Shown: positions 47,990 through 62,058, numbered from the stretch's first letter. The stretch: DNA of 64,000 nt from Embiotoca jacksoni (GCA_022577435.1 JAKOON010000021.1:7491001-7555000), one strand, 5' to 3'. A program made the numbers and translations. The notes: generated by a model from the letters alone, not told the origin.

Positions 47990-50203
47990 TTCAAGAGATT
48001 TGGTCCACATGTGTGATCATGAACTTCCAACCAGGGAGGAGAAAAGAGAAAACAAAGTCGAGAGGAAAAAACAAAACGCCAAACAACCAAATGTAAAAAT
48101 ACAGTACAAAAAGAGGCCTTGTTTTTTCCACTTCTTACAACCCTGGTTTCTTCATTTGAGTTGTTGAAAACAAACTGAAACAACTGAGAATTTTCAAACT
48201 TATTGAAAAACGATTCATTAAGATCTTTTGTGGCTGTGTGGGTGTGTTGGTGCTGCGGATTAAAGGAGGCAAACTGCATCAGGCGGCAGGAGGGCAGAGA
48301 GGAACGGCAACGGGGGGGAGATGAATATTTGTGGAGCAGAAACTTGTTTCACAGCTGAGACCCATGTGACTTCATTTAACTGCAGCAGGATGTATTAACC
48401 AGAGCCGATTCACAGAAACTCACAGAAGTCAGAACAGACGATAACCTTTAGGTCGAGTGATATTTAGGGACATCCAGCCCGAGCAGAAAACTTTTCCAAA
48501 TAACTTAATGCACACATTCAGGAATGAGTTCAACATTTTGACACGGCTGATTAAACCAGAAAACGGATCCGACGTCTACAGTGGGAAAAAAAACAACAAC
48601 ACGTTTTCATAAAAGTCAGCATGGATCTTCTGCATTTAAAGAAAAACAAACAGCTGTTGACGAGTACCAGACGAGTAGATAAAGACTATTGTAATCATGG
48701 CCTTGACGTTGCCTGCACCTGACCACAGCACACTTTACCACAGCCACAGAAAAAAAAGACAGCCCATCTCTTATCTAAATTACCTTATAAGGGTGTCTAA
48801 GTATTATAATAGGTATCAGGTATCATATAGTGTATATAGTAAGCGGGATTATACAATAGGGGGTATGTATCATCTTATAAGTGTAGTATATTGAATAAGG
48901 CGCTATACAGGAGTATATAGGCCTCCATGTATGCTTTTGTTTCCAGATCTGTCCTTGTCTGGTCAATCCATTAAAAAAAAACAAAAAAACAACAACACAG
49001 GCAGTGAGCTTGATCTTAGACCGTTTACAGTAAATATAATTCAATCATCAACTACTTTTTTTTTTTTAATAATCCTTTGGCCGTCAAACAGAGCTCAGGC
49101 GACGTTCACGTGTAGCACTAAGGAAAAACTCAGTCGGTGTCAGAAGCCGCACGTTTTCCCGCTCACTGCCTCCCAGACAGCTGGCGCACTGCCGCATACA
49201 CAGACGCATATTTACTGTTAATTATTATATTCATACATGGATACATATATAAAGAGAGAGTTATACATTGCAATTAACATACATATATCAATAAGCATAT
49301 AGAAGAGAAATAGAAATAGATCCATAGATAGCAATCATTATAGTCATCATATTCATCATAATACTAGGAGGAGTAGTAATACGATCCCTCAGAGAAGCTA
49401 ATGGCTGGGCTGTTCCAGACGAGAGCCGACGTGCTGTCAGAAAAACTGACCTGGGATCTGCACTTTAGGCTCAGCTCGGGAAGAGAGGCCGTCTAAATCC
49501 TGCTCAGGTTTTAAAGTCAGGTTTCACGCTGGATAATTCAGACGCTGCAGATTTGGTTGTCCGCTGACCGAGTCTTATGTAGTTTGAAGTCTCTCTTCTT
49601 TGCTCTTTTTAAAGGTTTGGTCCTATTGATCAACATACTTTCCCGCACTGATTGACATCATACTTTTGTAAAGTGAAGCCATTTATTGATTTAATCCTCG
49701 ATGATTACTTAAACCATAAAGCGTAGTTTCTCTGAATTTTGATCGAAACATTACAGGACAGGAAAGTTTCCACATTCTCTACGTCCAGTTTAGCTGCTGC
49801 CGTTGTGGAGGAAAAAAACAACAACTCTCAAGTTGGCTTGATTCGCAGATTTGAAAGATTTAACCCTCAGTCGTCCATCTCTAATCCCTTCAAACAGCCC
49901 TGTCTGGAACAACCCACACAGAAGGAAGATTTTCAAAATAAAATAACAAAAAATTCACTATAGTCATCTAGTTCAGCGATACATGTCATATAGCAATACC
50001 TCAATAACAAGAAGTTCTTCTATGTAATCAATACAGGTTTTCAGGTTATATATTTATTAAGCTTAACCGCTAAGTTATCAATTATTATTAGTAGTATACC
50101 ATTATTTGTAAATATGTATAATATGGGTGTATCTGAATATAGACATACCTTCATCGTGTCTGTCCACATTAAAGGCTAGAATAAGATGGCAACAGATATC
50201 CTG

Positions 50204-50247
<44 letters not shown>

Positions 50248-50785
50248 TGTCACATGTTGATGTGTTGGTTTATAGGCACAATATGTGGTGTGGGTTGGTT
50301 CCCTGTCTAAAGCTGGCAGGTTGCCCTTTGTGAAAAGCTTCATGTGAGGAGCTACCTTTAGCTGTCAGGAACAAAACATTTGGGTGCATATGAGGAAGGC
50401 GGGTTTCCATCTGAAGGCTGTTGGAGCATGATTGGTGTTTTTACGCAAATAATGACCTCACTTGAACTAAAGCTGTGGCAACCTGCCCTTACATTCAAAT
50501 TATCTTCAATATTTCAGCAATCAAGCTAGAAAAATATATTCCCAATCATCTTTATCAATCTTTTCTTTAAGCTTTCTCTCTACCTGCTCTTCTGTGTTTA
50601 AATCATTAAACGTCTTTTTTTCCACACATTATTACAAAGATCTTATCTTTGTTTTCACAACTTAGGTAGGTCGGTATTTTCACCATTCTTCATTCAGTCC
50701 AGGTGAGGTCATCATGTATTTTAAATGGAAATCTGCAGTCTGAACTGGTCTATTACTGAGAGCAGCTCTGGCCAGGACTCTCTCT

Positions 50786-50856
<71 letters not shown>

Positions 50857-52308
50857 GCAGTCACGTCTCATATGTCTGCTGCTTGCCAGTACACTTTATC
50901 ATATGGTGTGTATCCCCTTGATTGCTCTGGCAACAACCGCTCCGAGCCTTTAGCCTTGTGTAACTTAGCCGAATGTGTTTGATCATTTTTCGCTGACAAA
51001 GCATATTTGCGCCCCATGTTTTGTCGAGCAAATGTTGATTCAATACAGGCAGCAATCATTAAGTTTACATACGACTGTGTGCATGTGGGTCACTGCTTGT
51101 GGATTGCATAAACTGCTGTCAAAGTTGTTTTTTTTAATATATATATTAAAGAAGGGGGGACTGTTTAATGTTACACAAGGTTTTGGGCACGCAACTATAC
51201 CTACACACATTCCACCATAGCAACGTTTTAAATGACTAATTTCCTCGTTTTGAAGGCCCATGCAGGCGTTACATTCATAGTGTTCTACCAATATGGCAGA
51301 AATTATAACAAGGAAGTGAAACTCCCCTTGAAAAAAATAAAAAAAATACTCAAAATCAACTTCCATGAAATGATTTCGACTTTCTCGCTATTTTCCCGTG
51401 AAGGAAGAAGAGGAGGATTTCCGGAGCTTAGCGAGGCGTGTCCACCAGGAACCTCTTCTTTTTCAATGCTTCATAGTTTCTTCAGTTTAGACGGTCATAA
51501 ACAGCACTAAGAGTTTAGCGTTTTTCTGGCACTCTGAAGTTAAAATGTCAACTTTTAGAGCCGAGCTTTAATGGGGTTTTGAACCATCGCCAAACAAAAT
51601 TAAAGAGCTGCGACCAGCGCGCTCATCCAAGAACTGTTTCAGTGCTATGAGGATTAAAAAAATAATAATAATAAAAAAAAAAAAAAAAAATAGATGCCTG
51701 GTGGACACGAATGCTCAGTCAGAACACTAATAGATTATTTTAGTCACAGCAAAACTAGTTGTCTGGATTTTCTGTGGTACAATTTACTGAAGGGGAACCT
51801 AAAGGTGCTGTATGTAACTGCAGCATGACGGAGAACAACATGCTCAAGAAAAACTCTTGCATTTTACCTCCAAAGCTTTTCTCTGCGTGTTAATTGTTGC
51901 CTGTGGTTTGTGTGTTGTGTGTAAATGTTTGTGTGTGTGTGTCTATGAGCGTCGGGGTCGACCACATGTTTGTGTCCACCTGCTCTCTCGCTGCTAGAGG
52001 AGGTCAGACTGAAGAGATGACAGAGTGTTTGGATGTGGCTGGTTTGGCAGGCCCGTCTCTCTGTCTGCAGCAACACTCAGAGGTCGTCTCCGTCCGACAA
52101 CCGTCTGCCTCCCTGAAATGATACACATCAACGATCAGGCCAACGGGAGTGAACAGAGAAACAGTCAGTTACTGTCAACTATCCTGCAAAGATCTCTCGA
52201 AGGTTTTCTCAGAACATTTATTTGTTTTTTTCCCCCCTACAGCTACCTGAGTCGCCTTAGCAACCATGAGATGATCTGTGGACAAATATTGCGGGTCTGG
52301 CTGTGTTG
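47990..52308 (-). other. Presumed zc3h7b 3' UTR or undetected 3' exons
   Basis: I searched this stretch on the minus strand for the final C2H2 finger (motif HCWLCG) and the last CCCH finger of mammalian ZC3H7B and found neither. It holds (GT)n tracts at 50206-50244 and 50790-50855, a poly-A run near 51673-51690 and AT-rich unique sequence. Confidence 0.5.
50790..50855. repeat. (GT)n microsatellite
   Basis: About 33 dinucleotides, preceded by a short (TC)n run. A related 39-bp tract is at 50206-50244. Confidence 0.97.
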
Positions 52309-54660
52309 TTAAGCGCTCACCATGCTTTCTGTGTAATCTGCTGTTATGGTGACCTGCTTGTCCTCCGGTGGGGGCGTCACAGTCGAGTTATCCGAGCGTC
52401 GACTCTGATTGGTGAGCTGCAGCCACAGTTCGTACATCTGCTGCATGTCTCTCACTGAGGAGGAGCGAGATCAGAAAGAAGGAAGACAACCTCAGTAACC
52501 TTGGAGGCAGTGATGTAACAACAATTAGTGCGAGTGGAGTCAAATCAATGTAATTATGGGCTTTCGTGGTGATTGTAGTGGCGGGACAAGAGACGCGCTA
52601 GACCAGAGGACACGATGAGATCGAAAAACACACAAAAATAAGAATTTCCATCACAAAAAAACAAAACAATTACAGTGCATGTCTACAAAAATAAAATAAA
52701 AGTGAAAAAAGATGATTACTGATTGTACAGTAACATACTGTATATTTCCACAATAACACTAGATAAGTGTGAACAAGTTACTACATCCCATTGAAACTGT
52801 TGACTTTTTCCAACATATTTCAACATGAAAATATGTGATCATCTTTAAAATAGTGCCTATAAAAAGGTGATATACTCAAACAAATGACATCAAATTGATG
52901 TTTTGTATTCTCAGTTTAAATGAGGTGCTACATCTCTTGATATTTTTGTTGAATAATTGATTGAAAAAGCCAATTTTCCTGATGGTGCTGTTGAAATTAA
53001 CTTTATCTGTAGTCACTGTATTACAAAGGATTAAACGATTCCTTGTACAAATCTGTCAAAAAGTCAACCGTTTTCATGCGATGTTATTAGAAATGACAAA
53101 CTAAAACTGGTTCCTTAAATTTGAGCAGTAATATGTGGTTTTAATTCATTCACAGCCACTCTTGTATATCACTTGTATATTGAACAAGGAGCTTACAGCT
53201 GTTGTTCTTCATGTAGGTCCAGACGTCCCTCTCCTCCAGACTGTGGGCGAAGGAGCAGTTCCCAATATAGTGGCACTTCTTCTGCTTCATCACATGCACA
53301 CACATCTGGGGGAAATGAAAGGGTCACAGAGTGAAACGTGTAAGGAGTGTAAAGATTTTTCTGATGGATCTCTGGTGAATTAGCAAGTTTAGTTTTGTAT
53401 TGTGATCGTGACAGTTGTTACTGTGGAGTAATTTAATTCCAGACAACACAATGTTGAACAACTGCTGCGGCTGCCAGTAAGAGCTGTTTAAAATGTCTAC
53501 AGGTGAACCACGAGGATGTGGTAAGCCTGCAATTAAGAGGTATGTTACGACAACACCTGTCCCTCGGGGGGGAAAGCAGTCAGCTGTACTGAGCACGTGA
53601 GAGCGGCGGCGGGGCGGATAGAGGGAGAAGAGGACAAATACAAAATGGAGGAGCTCACGTCATACTGCTGTGGGTATGTGCGGGAGAAGGGAAGAGGCCG
53701 AACAACAACCCACTTCTTCTTCTCGAAGGATTTCACCAGCAAGACCCGGCGCTCTTTTGTCCAGCTGAAGAGACAGCGAACATGAATTCAAAGAAGCAAA
53801 AGAAACAAACTGTGGTTAGATGCTGAACTGACTGGTTAGAAAACACAGACGGCGTGTGGGAGTCCGGCCTCACCTGTGCCGCGCCTTGGCCGTGCAGTAC
53901 TTCAGGTTCTTATCGGGCTCGTTGACCTGACCTTCTCTCCAGCACTGGCCGCACACAAACTTCATTTTCAGGTTGAGGGGCCGCCCCCTTCCCGCCCCTG
54001 CTCCTAACCCTCCCACCGGACTCACACCACCCCCGCCCATGCCGTCTCCACCCACTCCGCCGCCCACACCGCCAAGCCCTCCCAGCCCTCCTGCAGGCAT
54101 GCTGCTGCTCGGGTGGGGTATGTGGATGGGCTGGAAGAGATGGAGAAACAGGGAATTACATTATTGAATGAAGATAAAAAATGAAGCATCCTTTTTTGCC
54201 AGAATGATATCTTAACAGATACAGACACAGGAAACATTCACCATCTTTTATGATTAATTGCATTCAGGCTGAGAAATGGTAAAAGAGAAAGAAGCGCGTG
54301 ACTCCAATATCACAGTGAACATTTCTAGTGTCTACTATGATATTGTCACCAACATAACTGGCCTGCTTTGTCAATAGGTCAGAGTTTTACTGTCACCTTG
54401 TAAATGTTTTCATGATGTTAATGATTCATTATATACTATATACAACAGTGAAGTTCCCTTTGATTATGATATAAGAACAGAAATTCAAATAATAACATTT
54501 TTGCCAGCATGGACGACCTTGATAATAAACTCTTGTGTCAAGAACTGAGACAACGCTGAGAGAGCTCACTGTTTTCAACAGGTTGAAATTTTACTTGTGA
54601 TGATGGGTGGTGCAACATGTAACTGATGCTCATGCAGAGACTCATGCACTTTAAGAGGGG

Positions 54661-54707
<47 letters not shown>

Positions 54708-57700
54708 ATAATTTACAGATGTTCCACAAACATCTCACATGTAGGTTATCAGTTCACTACAATTTATCAATGTTGCCTAAATGTCGCCCATGAAGGGTTT
54801 CAGTGGATAATAAGATTTACTGATGTTCCCTTAACAACAACTTGCGGACTCTGATTGGCTGTCTGTGGACATTATCCTCAACTTTGGGCTGTATTATCCT
54901 CACTAAATAGGCCAGTATACAGCTGCTTATAATATTTGACCCAACAAAAAAAAGCTATCTAGAATAAAAATTAAAAAAAAATGCACAATGGCAAACGGGA
55001 GGTTTGTGATCTCACTGTCAAACAAACAATAATTTACTTCTGCATTTAAACAAATAAAAAGTCCCTCTATGCTCCAAATCTACAGTTAGCTACAAGAATA
55101 AATGATATTGAAGACACAATTAGTTTAACATCTAACCCACAAGTGCAACTCCTAAATGTAGTCCTCAGTGGCTTTGCCATGTTGGGAGACCCAGTCTGAG
55201 TGACGGCACTAGCTGGTCTCTTTGCTTTGGTGGGGGAGCATGAACCTCTGTGTTCGTTACGCTTGACAGGAGAAGCTCTTTGATACCAGGGGAAAGATAT
55301 CCAATTGTTTCCGGCCTCACCTTTTGTTGTTTCTGTGCATTCTGCTCCAACCTTTGCCAGTGTCTCTTGGACTCCTGCACCATCTCTTCGTGGGTGATGC
55401 CTGAAGGAAACATTAGACACAGCTCAAGTGAAAAAACATTTCACAATTCAACTTACTTATATTTCTAGATACTGGGTTAGGATGTTCATTTATAACATCG
55501 TACAAATACAGCATACATTTTGCTATACTTTATTTCAGTATTGCCAATATGGTTGGCCTCTATATTTATTACATTTTATTACATCCGAGAGCTAACTCTT
55601 TTTAAGTAATTGAAAGGAATGTAATGATATTGTCAACAAACGGAAAGTGTTTCTCTGTGTTTGTGTTCTACCCACCGGTGTCCTGCTGCAGAACCCAGCA
55701 TTTGAGCTCTATGACAGAGTGAGCGAAGGAGCAGCTGTCCTCGCGCTGGCAGCCGTAGCGGACCTCGTGGCGACAAACATCGAACTGGCAGAGGGGGTGC
55801 AGCGGACGCACCTTACTGTAGCGCACGTTGGCTGACCTCACCACGTGCACCAGGCACCTGCGGGTCAGAGTTGGGGTTAAGATGTGTGACGATAGACTTT
55901 TCTCATTTCTGCAGGACAGCGCAGGCTTTTAGAAAATATAGAGGCGCGATCAACAAGCTCAGAGACCGTTGCTGTCGCTCACGAACAGATCGCAGCACTA
56001 ATGCCTGTCGAGCAGGTGGAACCAATACGTTTCATGAGTAAGTATTCAACGACACGCTTGATCAACATCAGGACCAGTGTTACATGTGTTTTTGTTACCA
56101 CTGGTATGTGCACATTTGCGATTTAACCATAGCCTGCCTCCTGTTGAACAGAGGAAGCATTACATTTTCTGTCGAATCAGCAATAGAGACACTTGAAACG
56201 CTCCAGAACGCTAAATCACACATGTGCACGTACCAGTGGTCACGAAAACCAAGTAAGTCAGGTGCTGATGTTGATCAAGGAACTAACTGGGACCACGTAG
56301 TCAGGAAAGTTATAGCTTCGCCCTGCTCCGTGCACATCACCGTGATGTTCTCACTTTTTCACCTTGTTTTATCACACTGTTAATAAACCTCACTGAGCTC
56401 TTTTTGAAGACATAATATTTGTGCAAAACAAAGACGTAGAAACTCCACTCACTTGTTGTCGTCGAATGGGTGCCGAGCTGTGAGGTTTGAGCAGACCGCT
56501 AAGTTTTCTTTGCTGCGTTTGCTGATGATGCGAGGCTTACTGTCAAAACATTCCTGAAGAAAAAGGAAGGAAATGCGGATAAGTAAAGGAAGGTGCAGCG
56601 AGAACACAATGAGAAAGAGGAATCTGTGGCAGACTGCGGCCTCACCTCACAGAGGAACATGAACATGCCCATGTGCAGCTGCAGCAGTCTGGTGACGCTG
56701 AGCGCCCGTCGTTCTGTGCTCCCCAGAGGATCGAACAGCAGCTCTCGGCTCAGCGCGCCCTTCCTCTCCTGCGTCCACACATCAATCTCCTCCTGGCAGT
56801 AAGCGAACGTACAGTTCTCCCCGTACTGGCACTCCTGACGCTCCTGCACCTCTGTGGGCCCGACGGACAGAAGGATGTTAAACAGAATAGAAAACAATAT
56901 TTGCCAAATTTCAGCGGCCTCTGGCAGTGGAAATTTACCAACCTGAGTTTCTCATCTAAAAACAAACATCAAAATGTCAACACACCTTTACAGAGTACAA
57001 ACGCCCCCAGGAAGTTGTTGCGAGCCGGCCGGGGCCGAATCCTCTTCCAGGTCGGGTCATCTGCGTTTTTGAGGCGACACAGCAGCACATCTCTCTTGCA
57101 GCGATGCGCTGCCTCTGGCTGATACTTGTAGTCCATCACTCGAGGACCTGTGGAGAGGAGGACAGGGGAGGTTAGATTACAGATTATATAAAAAAAAGAG
57201 AAAAAAAAAATCTATTTTCATTACTTTTTAAAGATTTCAATCAGTAATGTTACAGTTCCTACTTGTCAGCGATTAATGCCTGCAAATTTGTTGAGGGAGA
57301 AATCAACGCTGCAAAATCCCACTTGGACCATTTTGAAAGAATTAGGACAAAGAGTAGACTATGAAAGGTTAGTACAACAGAGTGGCTCAGATGTTACTTT
57401 ATCTGACCTATTCTGCTGTAACAAGCATGACAGGCCTGCCGAAACTCGTGTGTGGTTGCCAGAGGATTCCTGGAGAGCAGAGACAGGTTGGTTCCTGCTG
57501 GACCATTCTGAGGAAGAAGAGCATAAAAAGATGTGATTTATAAAGATAAAATGAATTTTTAAAAAAAAAGCTACGAATGAGTATAGCTTGCAATTCATGA
57601 GACGATACATTTAACCGTACAAATTAAAAAGCAGTTTTTCTGCAACACGTGATGCAAAGAAAGTAACAGATGATGTGTTTTACTCACTGCATGTGCAGCA

Positions 57701-60700
57701 CCGTGGTTACGCATTCCGGGGATGAAGCTGTGACACACTCGTCCCCCTGAAGACCACAGACACAAGGACACGGATGTCAGACACCATATTGTAACGGTGC
57801 TGACTCACACTTGTTTGCTGCTGACGCACATCGCAGGTTAAAGCCAACTCCCGAGGAGCTGTGCTCTGGTGGCTAAAGGCCACTTCAAGCCAAAGAATTA
57901 AGACCAGATGATTTTAAACTTTTCCAGTTTGCATCAATCTGAAACCTGCGAATTTACACGACAAAGCAACTGGATGAGACGGTATAACATGTCCACTTCT
58001 GTTTTTTTAACGGTTGGGTTTTCAGGCTTTTTTGTGACTGCATATAATTTGTAGCTTCTTAAAACATGACTGAGGAGAGTGACAGTGAGTTACACGCAAC
58101 AGTTGCTTTTTCAAAAGTGATGAAAGAGACAAGTTTATGCCATGACCTTGAGACAGGACATTGCTCCTGTTTTTTCGGAGCAGTTCTGTCATTTGCTAAC
58201 TATAGTGCATTGCGTTCTGAAACTGCCAACTTGATAAGCTGAGTAACAGGTGACACCGTCAGCTGGCTTCAGTCGAGATGAGATGGGCCAGTTCACACTG
58301 CGGCAACTTTTCCTGCAACGTTCTAAAAAGGTTCTGCCTGATTGTGAATCTTTGCTCCGTACTAGGCTGAAGCACCGCGACACATTTCACTGGGTCAAAA
58401 TAACTTCACATGGCCACCAGGGATAGCACCGTGTGCACTGTGCTTGTCTTTCAGTTACATAATGTTTTACATCGAGATAATGAGTGGAACGCTTTTCAAT
58501 TCTTGTACCACCACGACAACGCAGTGCAACACACATACACGCACAAATGAATCCTTAAATTCGATATAAAATTAAATATGTGAAGATAAGAAGTTTGCCG
58601 CGGTGCTCACCAGGGAGAGTGTACTCCAACAACGAGTCGAGCCCGCCAGCGGCGACTCCTGCCTTCCCTTCTCCGTCTGTGGCCCCTGTGGAAAAGCCTC
58701 CCAGTGCGTCCTGCGCCTGGGTGGAGCCCTGGTCCTGCAGCGGTGCGTACGAATCCAGAGGGGGCATGTCACTCATGGAGCTGAAGAAAGCCTGGGGGAG
58801 CTGGGACGACGGGGCTGGAAGGCTTGGTGAGTAAGGAGGCCGGAGACCAACAGCCGTGTTGGGAAGGTTGGTGGGGATAGCACCCTGAACTGGACTCTGG
58901 AGGAGGAGACGGGAACTTCATGAAGTAATTATGACCATGTTTGGGCTGATTTCTTTTCGTCTGTCTGTCTGTGTTCTCCACTCACCTCGCTGACTTTCTT
59001 GGGGATGCACTCCAACAGGCTGTCCAGCTCCTCTTTGATGACGCTGCTGCATTCGTCCATGTGCTCCGACACCGGGACGGAGTACGGCATGGGAGGCAGG
59101 GACTGGCTGCTGGGGCTCTCTGGCAGCTCGGTGCACGAGGTTACCACGCTGGTTGAGGGGTCGTCGCTGACTGGGATGGGCGTGGCCAAAGGAGCCGGGA
59201 TGCACTGTGCGCTGGAGAGGTCAGCTGAGGAGGAAGAACAGGAATGAGGAGGGAAGTGAAGGAAACGCATGGAAGTCTGGGTGGGAGCGGACAAGCTCGA
59301 GGTTTGCCAGTTTGCCTTACCTGGCCCAATGTCACCCAGAGACTCCAGCCCGTTGGAGGACATCTACAGAAACAGAAAAGACACCATTAGCCTCTCATTC
59401 GGCAACCACATTACAACCTCTATCTATCATGTGACAGCGGCTCCTACCTCTCCTGTGGGTGGGGAACTCTCACCATGACTTTCCCCCTCTGTGGCTGTGG
59501 ACTCTATCTGAGGGCTGACGTAGGCTTTACGACCCTTCAGGCCCAGTTTGTTGGCAAGATCCTGGGCCAGTTCACTCACCTGCCTGTCCTGGAGGAGGAC
59601 ATATCAAAACAAGAGCAACCAATTCAGATCACTCATTCATTTGCAGGTGAGTGATCTATGAAGTCGTCAAATACATCTCATCAATAACTCACATTGGCAC
59701 TTAAATTCACCCGTTCTGCTCATTTTATACTTAAAAAATAATGTGAAAAGTAATTTGTTATAACTATTAACATACGTGAGGTGCTGTGAGCAGACATTTG
59801 GTTCCGCACTCATAAGCCTCTCGCAGTCGGCCCAGCTCCCTCAGACAGATCGCTTTGCGGTACAAAGCCCTGCGACTGCCTTCTGACACAAACAGTGCGC
59901 TGTCACAGTCCTGAAGGCCGCGGTCATACTCCCTCTGAGACCGAAACACAAACAACAACAACAACAACACAGGGACATACAAGATATACAGTAAGAGCAA
60001 GAAGGCCTTTGGAATTCAAGTCTGTGACACTGAAACCTGCCAGTTTACACCGAAGCAACCAAATGACACGATGTAACATCTCCATGGCAACGACTCCCTG
60101 CACTTCTGACAGGTTTTCTGGGTTTTTCAGACCTGGATATAATTCTTGGCATCTTAAAACACGAATAAGGATAGTGAAAGTGAGCTACTTGCAAAAGTTG
60201 CATTTTTAGTTATGATGAAAGGTGAAAACAAAGAAACGAGAAGATTGAGAGTTTGATGTCATCCATGGGAGCTTCACAGGAATATACCCAGAGGCCTATG
60301 CAAAGATGAGCCAGTTTAAACTGCTGCAACTTTTCGCTGCAACATACAAAAACAGTTTCATCTCATCGTGAACCTTTGATCTAAGCAAGGCTTCATATCA
60401 TTTTAAAACTGTAGTTTTAATTGTAATGGATCAATGAAAAGTCAAGCATACATCCATTCTCTACAATTTTCTATTCACCGAAATGTACATGTTGTCAAGT
60501 CAATCTGCAGGCAACCCCCCCCCCCCCCCCTCACCGTCTGGTAGAAGGCAGCTGCCCTGTTGACGTAGAGGCTCTCCAGCAGCTCGTGGGGGATGACGAG
60601 GGCCTCGGCCTGGGCGTAGCGGGCTACGCTGATCCCTTCTCCGTACTGCTGGCTTCCTTGACGCCAGTCTCCCTCTCGAAAACAAGAATTTCCCTCGTCC

Positions 60701-61255
60701 AGCAAGTTCACCACCAACTGGGTCAGAAATGCCTGAAAAGGATCGTGTAGAAAATGAGTTAAAAAAAATAAAGAAAGGATTGAATGAGTGAAGAGCTGAG
60801 AGAGGGTGACAAACAAAAGTATTGGAAAGGAAATACGAGGTGGTCAGACACAAAAAAGGAACAAGGAGAGTTGAAGTGAGAAGAGGATTGAGGACAACAT
60901 AAAATCATGTCGGAGCTCAGGTTCAGGTAATAACAGAACAAAATGCGAGTGGGATTACGGAGTATGAAGCAATGAGTATATAAACACAGTATGAGCACAC
61001 TGCTGATAAAAACTTGAACAGGATCGATGCAAACCTCATAACTCTCTGGCTCTGGGAAAGGCAACGATGACCTGTGGACAGGACATAAAAAAAAATAAAA
61101 AAGATGTTTGTCATCTCAAAGTAAAATTGGTGTACGATAACAACGATTCGTTTTTTTTTTTTAAAAAAAGGAGGCATCAAACACGTGTCCTCTTACTGGA
61201 TGAAGCTCATTGCCTTGTGAATGTCCTCTCGTCGTTTCTGTCGTTCAGGATCCAT
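52309..61255 (-). CDS. zc3h7b: Zinc finger CCCH-type protein 7B (RoXaN), TPR and CCCH RNA-associated protein
   Basis: Exons: 61255-61197, 61071-61035, 60732-60535, 59934-59776, 59588-59448, 59363-59321, 59224-58986, 58896-58611, 57746-57688, 57507-57408, 57147-56986, 56851-56646, 56553-56453, 55857-55676, 55400-55321, 54130-53874, 53764-53659, 53305-53197, 52454-52309. All phases join to 889 residues; human has 977. The N terminus (MDPERQKRREDIHKAMSFIQ) leads into TPR repeats at residues 33-151. LD-like motifs LDSLLECI and LDSLLEYTL follow. The zinc region has CQYGENCTFAYC, CRHEVRYGCQREDSCSFAHS, CGQCW and CHYIGNCSFAHS. The family protein interacts with translation factors and was named for binding rotavirus NSP3. 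A Gly-rich insert (GGLGGLGGVGGGVGGDG) at 54000-54100 is absent from human. After DYTESM the frame stops (VSA, TAA at 52309-52311), so about 130 C-terminal residues are missing or spliced from unseen exons. Confidence 0.92.
54664..54703. repeat. (GT)n microsatellite in zc3h7b intron
   Basis: About 20 dinucleotides between the exons at 55321 and 54130. Confidence 0.96.
55941..56380. mobile_element. Mariner-like nonautonomous element, copy B
   Basis: The left end GAGGCGCGATCAACAAGCTC then AGAGACC resembles the left end of the element at 27733. The right end (ATCACACTGT) resembles that copy's CATCACACTGAG. TA dinucleotides flank both sides. Interior frames are short: one starts MPVEQVEPIRFMSKYS and its counterpart in copy A starts MSTEQEEVITSVDKFS, hinting at one ancestral transposase N terminus. 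It lies in a zc3h7b intron. Confidence 0.6.
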
Positions 61256-62058
61256 AACCTGAAGAGGAGGATGTGGTTGACCCGTTTAAAACTCAAAACT
61301 TACACAACAGCATTTACCGCTTTGTCTGCCAAATGTGTGAAATATCCACATTTTACATGAAACTGTCCTGAAGGACGCGCTTTTAAAAGTGAACACATCT
61401 TGAGTGACAGACCGAGGCCTGTCACTCAAACAAGCCGAGCGGTCACCGGACTTGCGTAAACAAAACGGCCGGGCCGCCTCGCGCCGAGGCCGGCGACCCC
61501 TCAGCGTCAGCTACGGTGACATTTCAGGTAACCTGAGGATTGACACTGAACGTACGGAGAGACATTCACGCGTGGAAAAGGACATTTTAATGTCCCGGAC
61601 ATATTTTAAACGTTGCGTGTGTGTGTGTGTGTGGTACCGTGAGCTAACGTTAGCGTGAGATAAACGTCAATAATGTCAACTCGTGCAGAAAGTTAAACCA
61701 ACACGGAGGCATATAAGACATAAAGCTCACATCTAAGCAGGTGTTAGAGATGTTAAAGCGGTTATCGTGAGGAGCGCTGCCGGACTTCACCTCCCAGGAG
61801 GTGGTCGGGATTAGCCAGCTAACGCTACATGCTAATTCGTGCTAAATGCTAATCACTACTTTACTGGAGGAGGAAAAAAAAAAGGTGGATTTAAAAAACA
61901 AAACTGGTTTCGTTCTTCTTCTTTTTTTTTTTTTTTTTTTAAAGTCACTCGCTTTGCATGTCGTCTCATTTAACTGCTCCAGCTGACGCGTAAACCCAAA
62001 GTGAGCGGCTCCACCGGGCAGGTGAACGGACCCCGGAGCTCCGCTCGGCTGCTCTCAC

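Noticed and set aside
53973..54167. Proline-rich frame on the plus strand
   Set aside because: It is the antisense shadow of the Gly-rich zc3h7b exon, which has correct splice sites and a conserved zinc finger on the minus strand.
57688..57746. Direct splice of the zc3h7b exon at 57688 to the exon at 57147
   Set aside because: Phases do not match and the frame stops. An intervening exon at 57507-57408 (LSLLSRNPLATTHEF) restores phase and similarity to human.
59480..59588. Shorter zc3h7b exon ending at the internal GTGAGA after GESH
   Set aside because: It would shift the next exon to a frame with an early stop; the later donor at 59448 keeps the frame.
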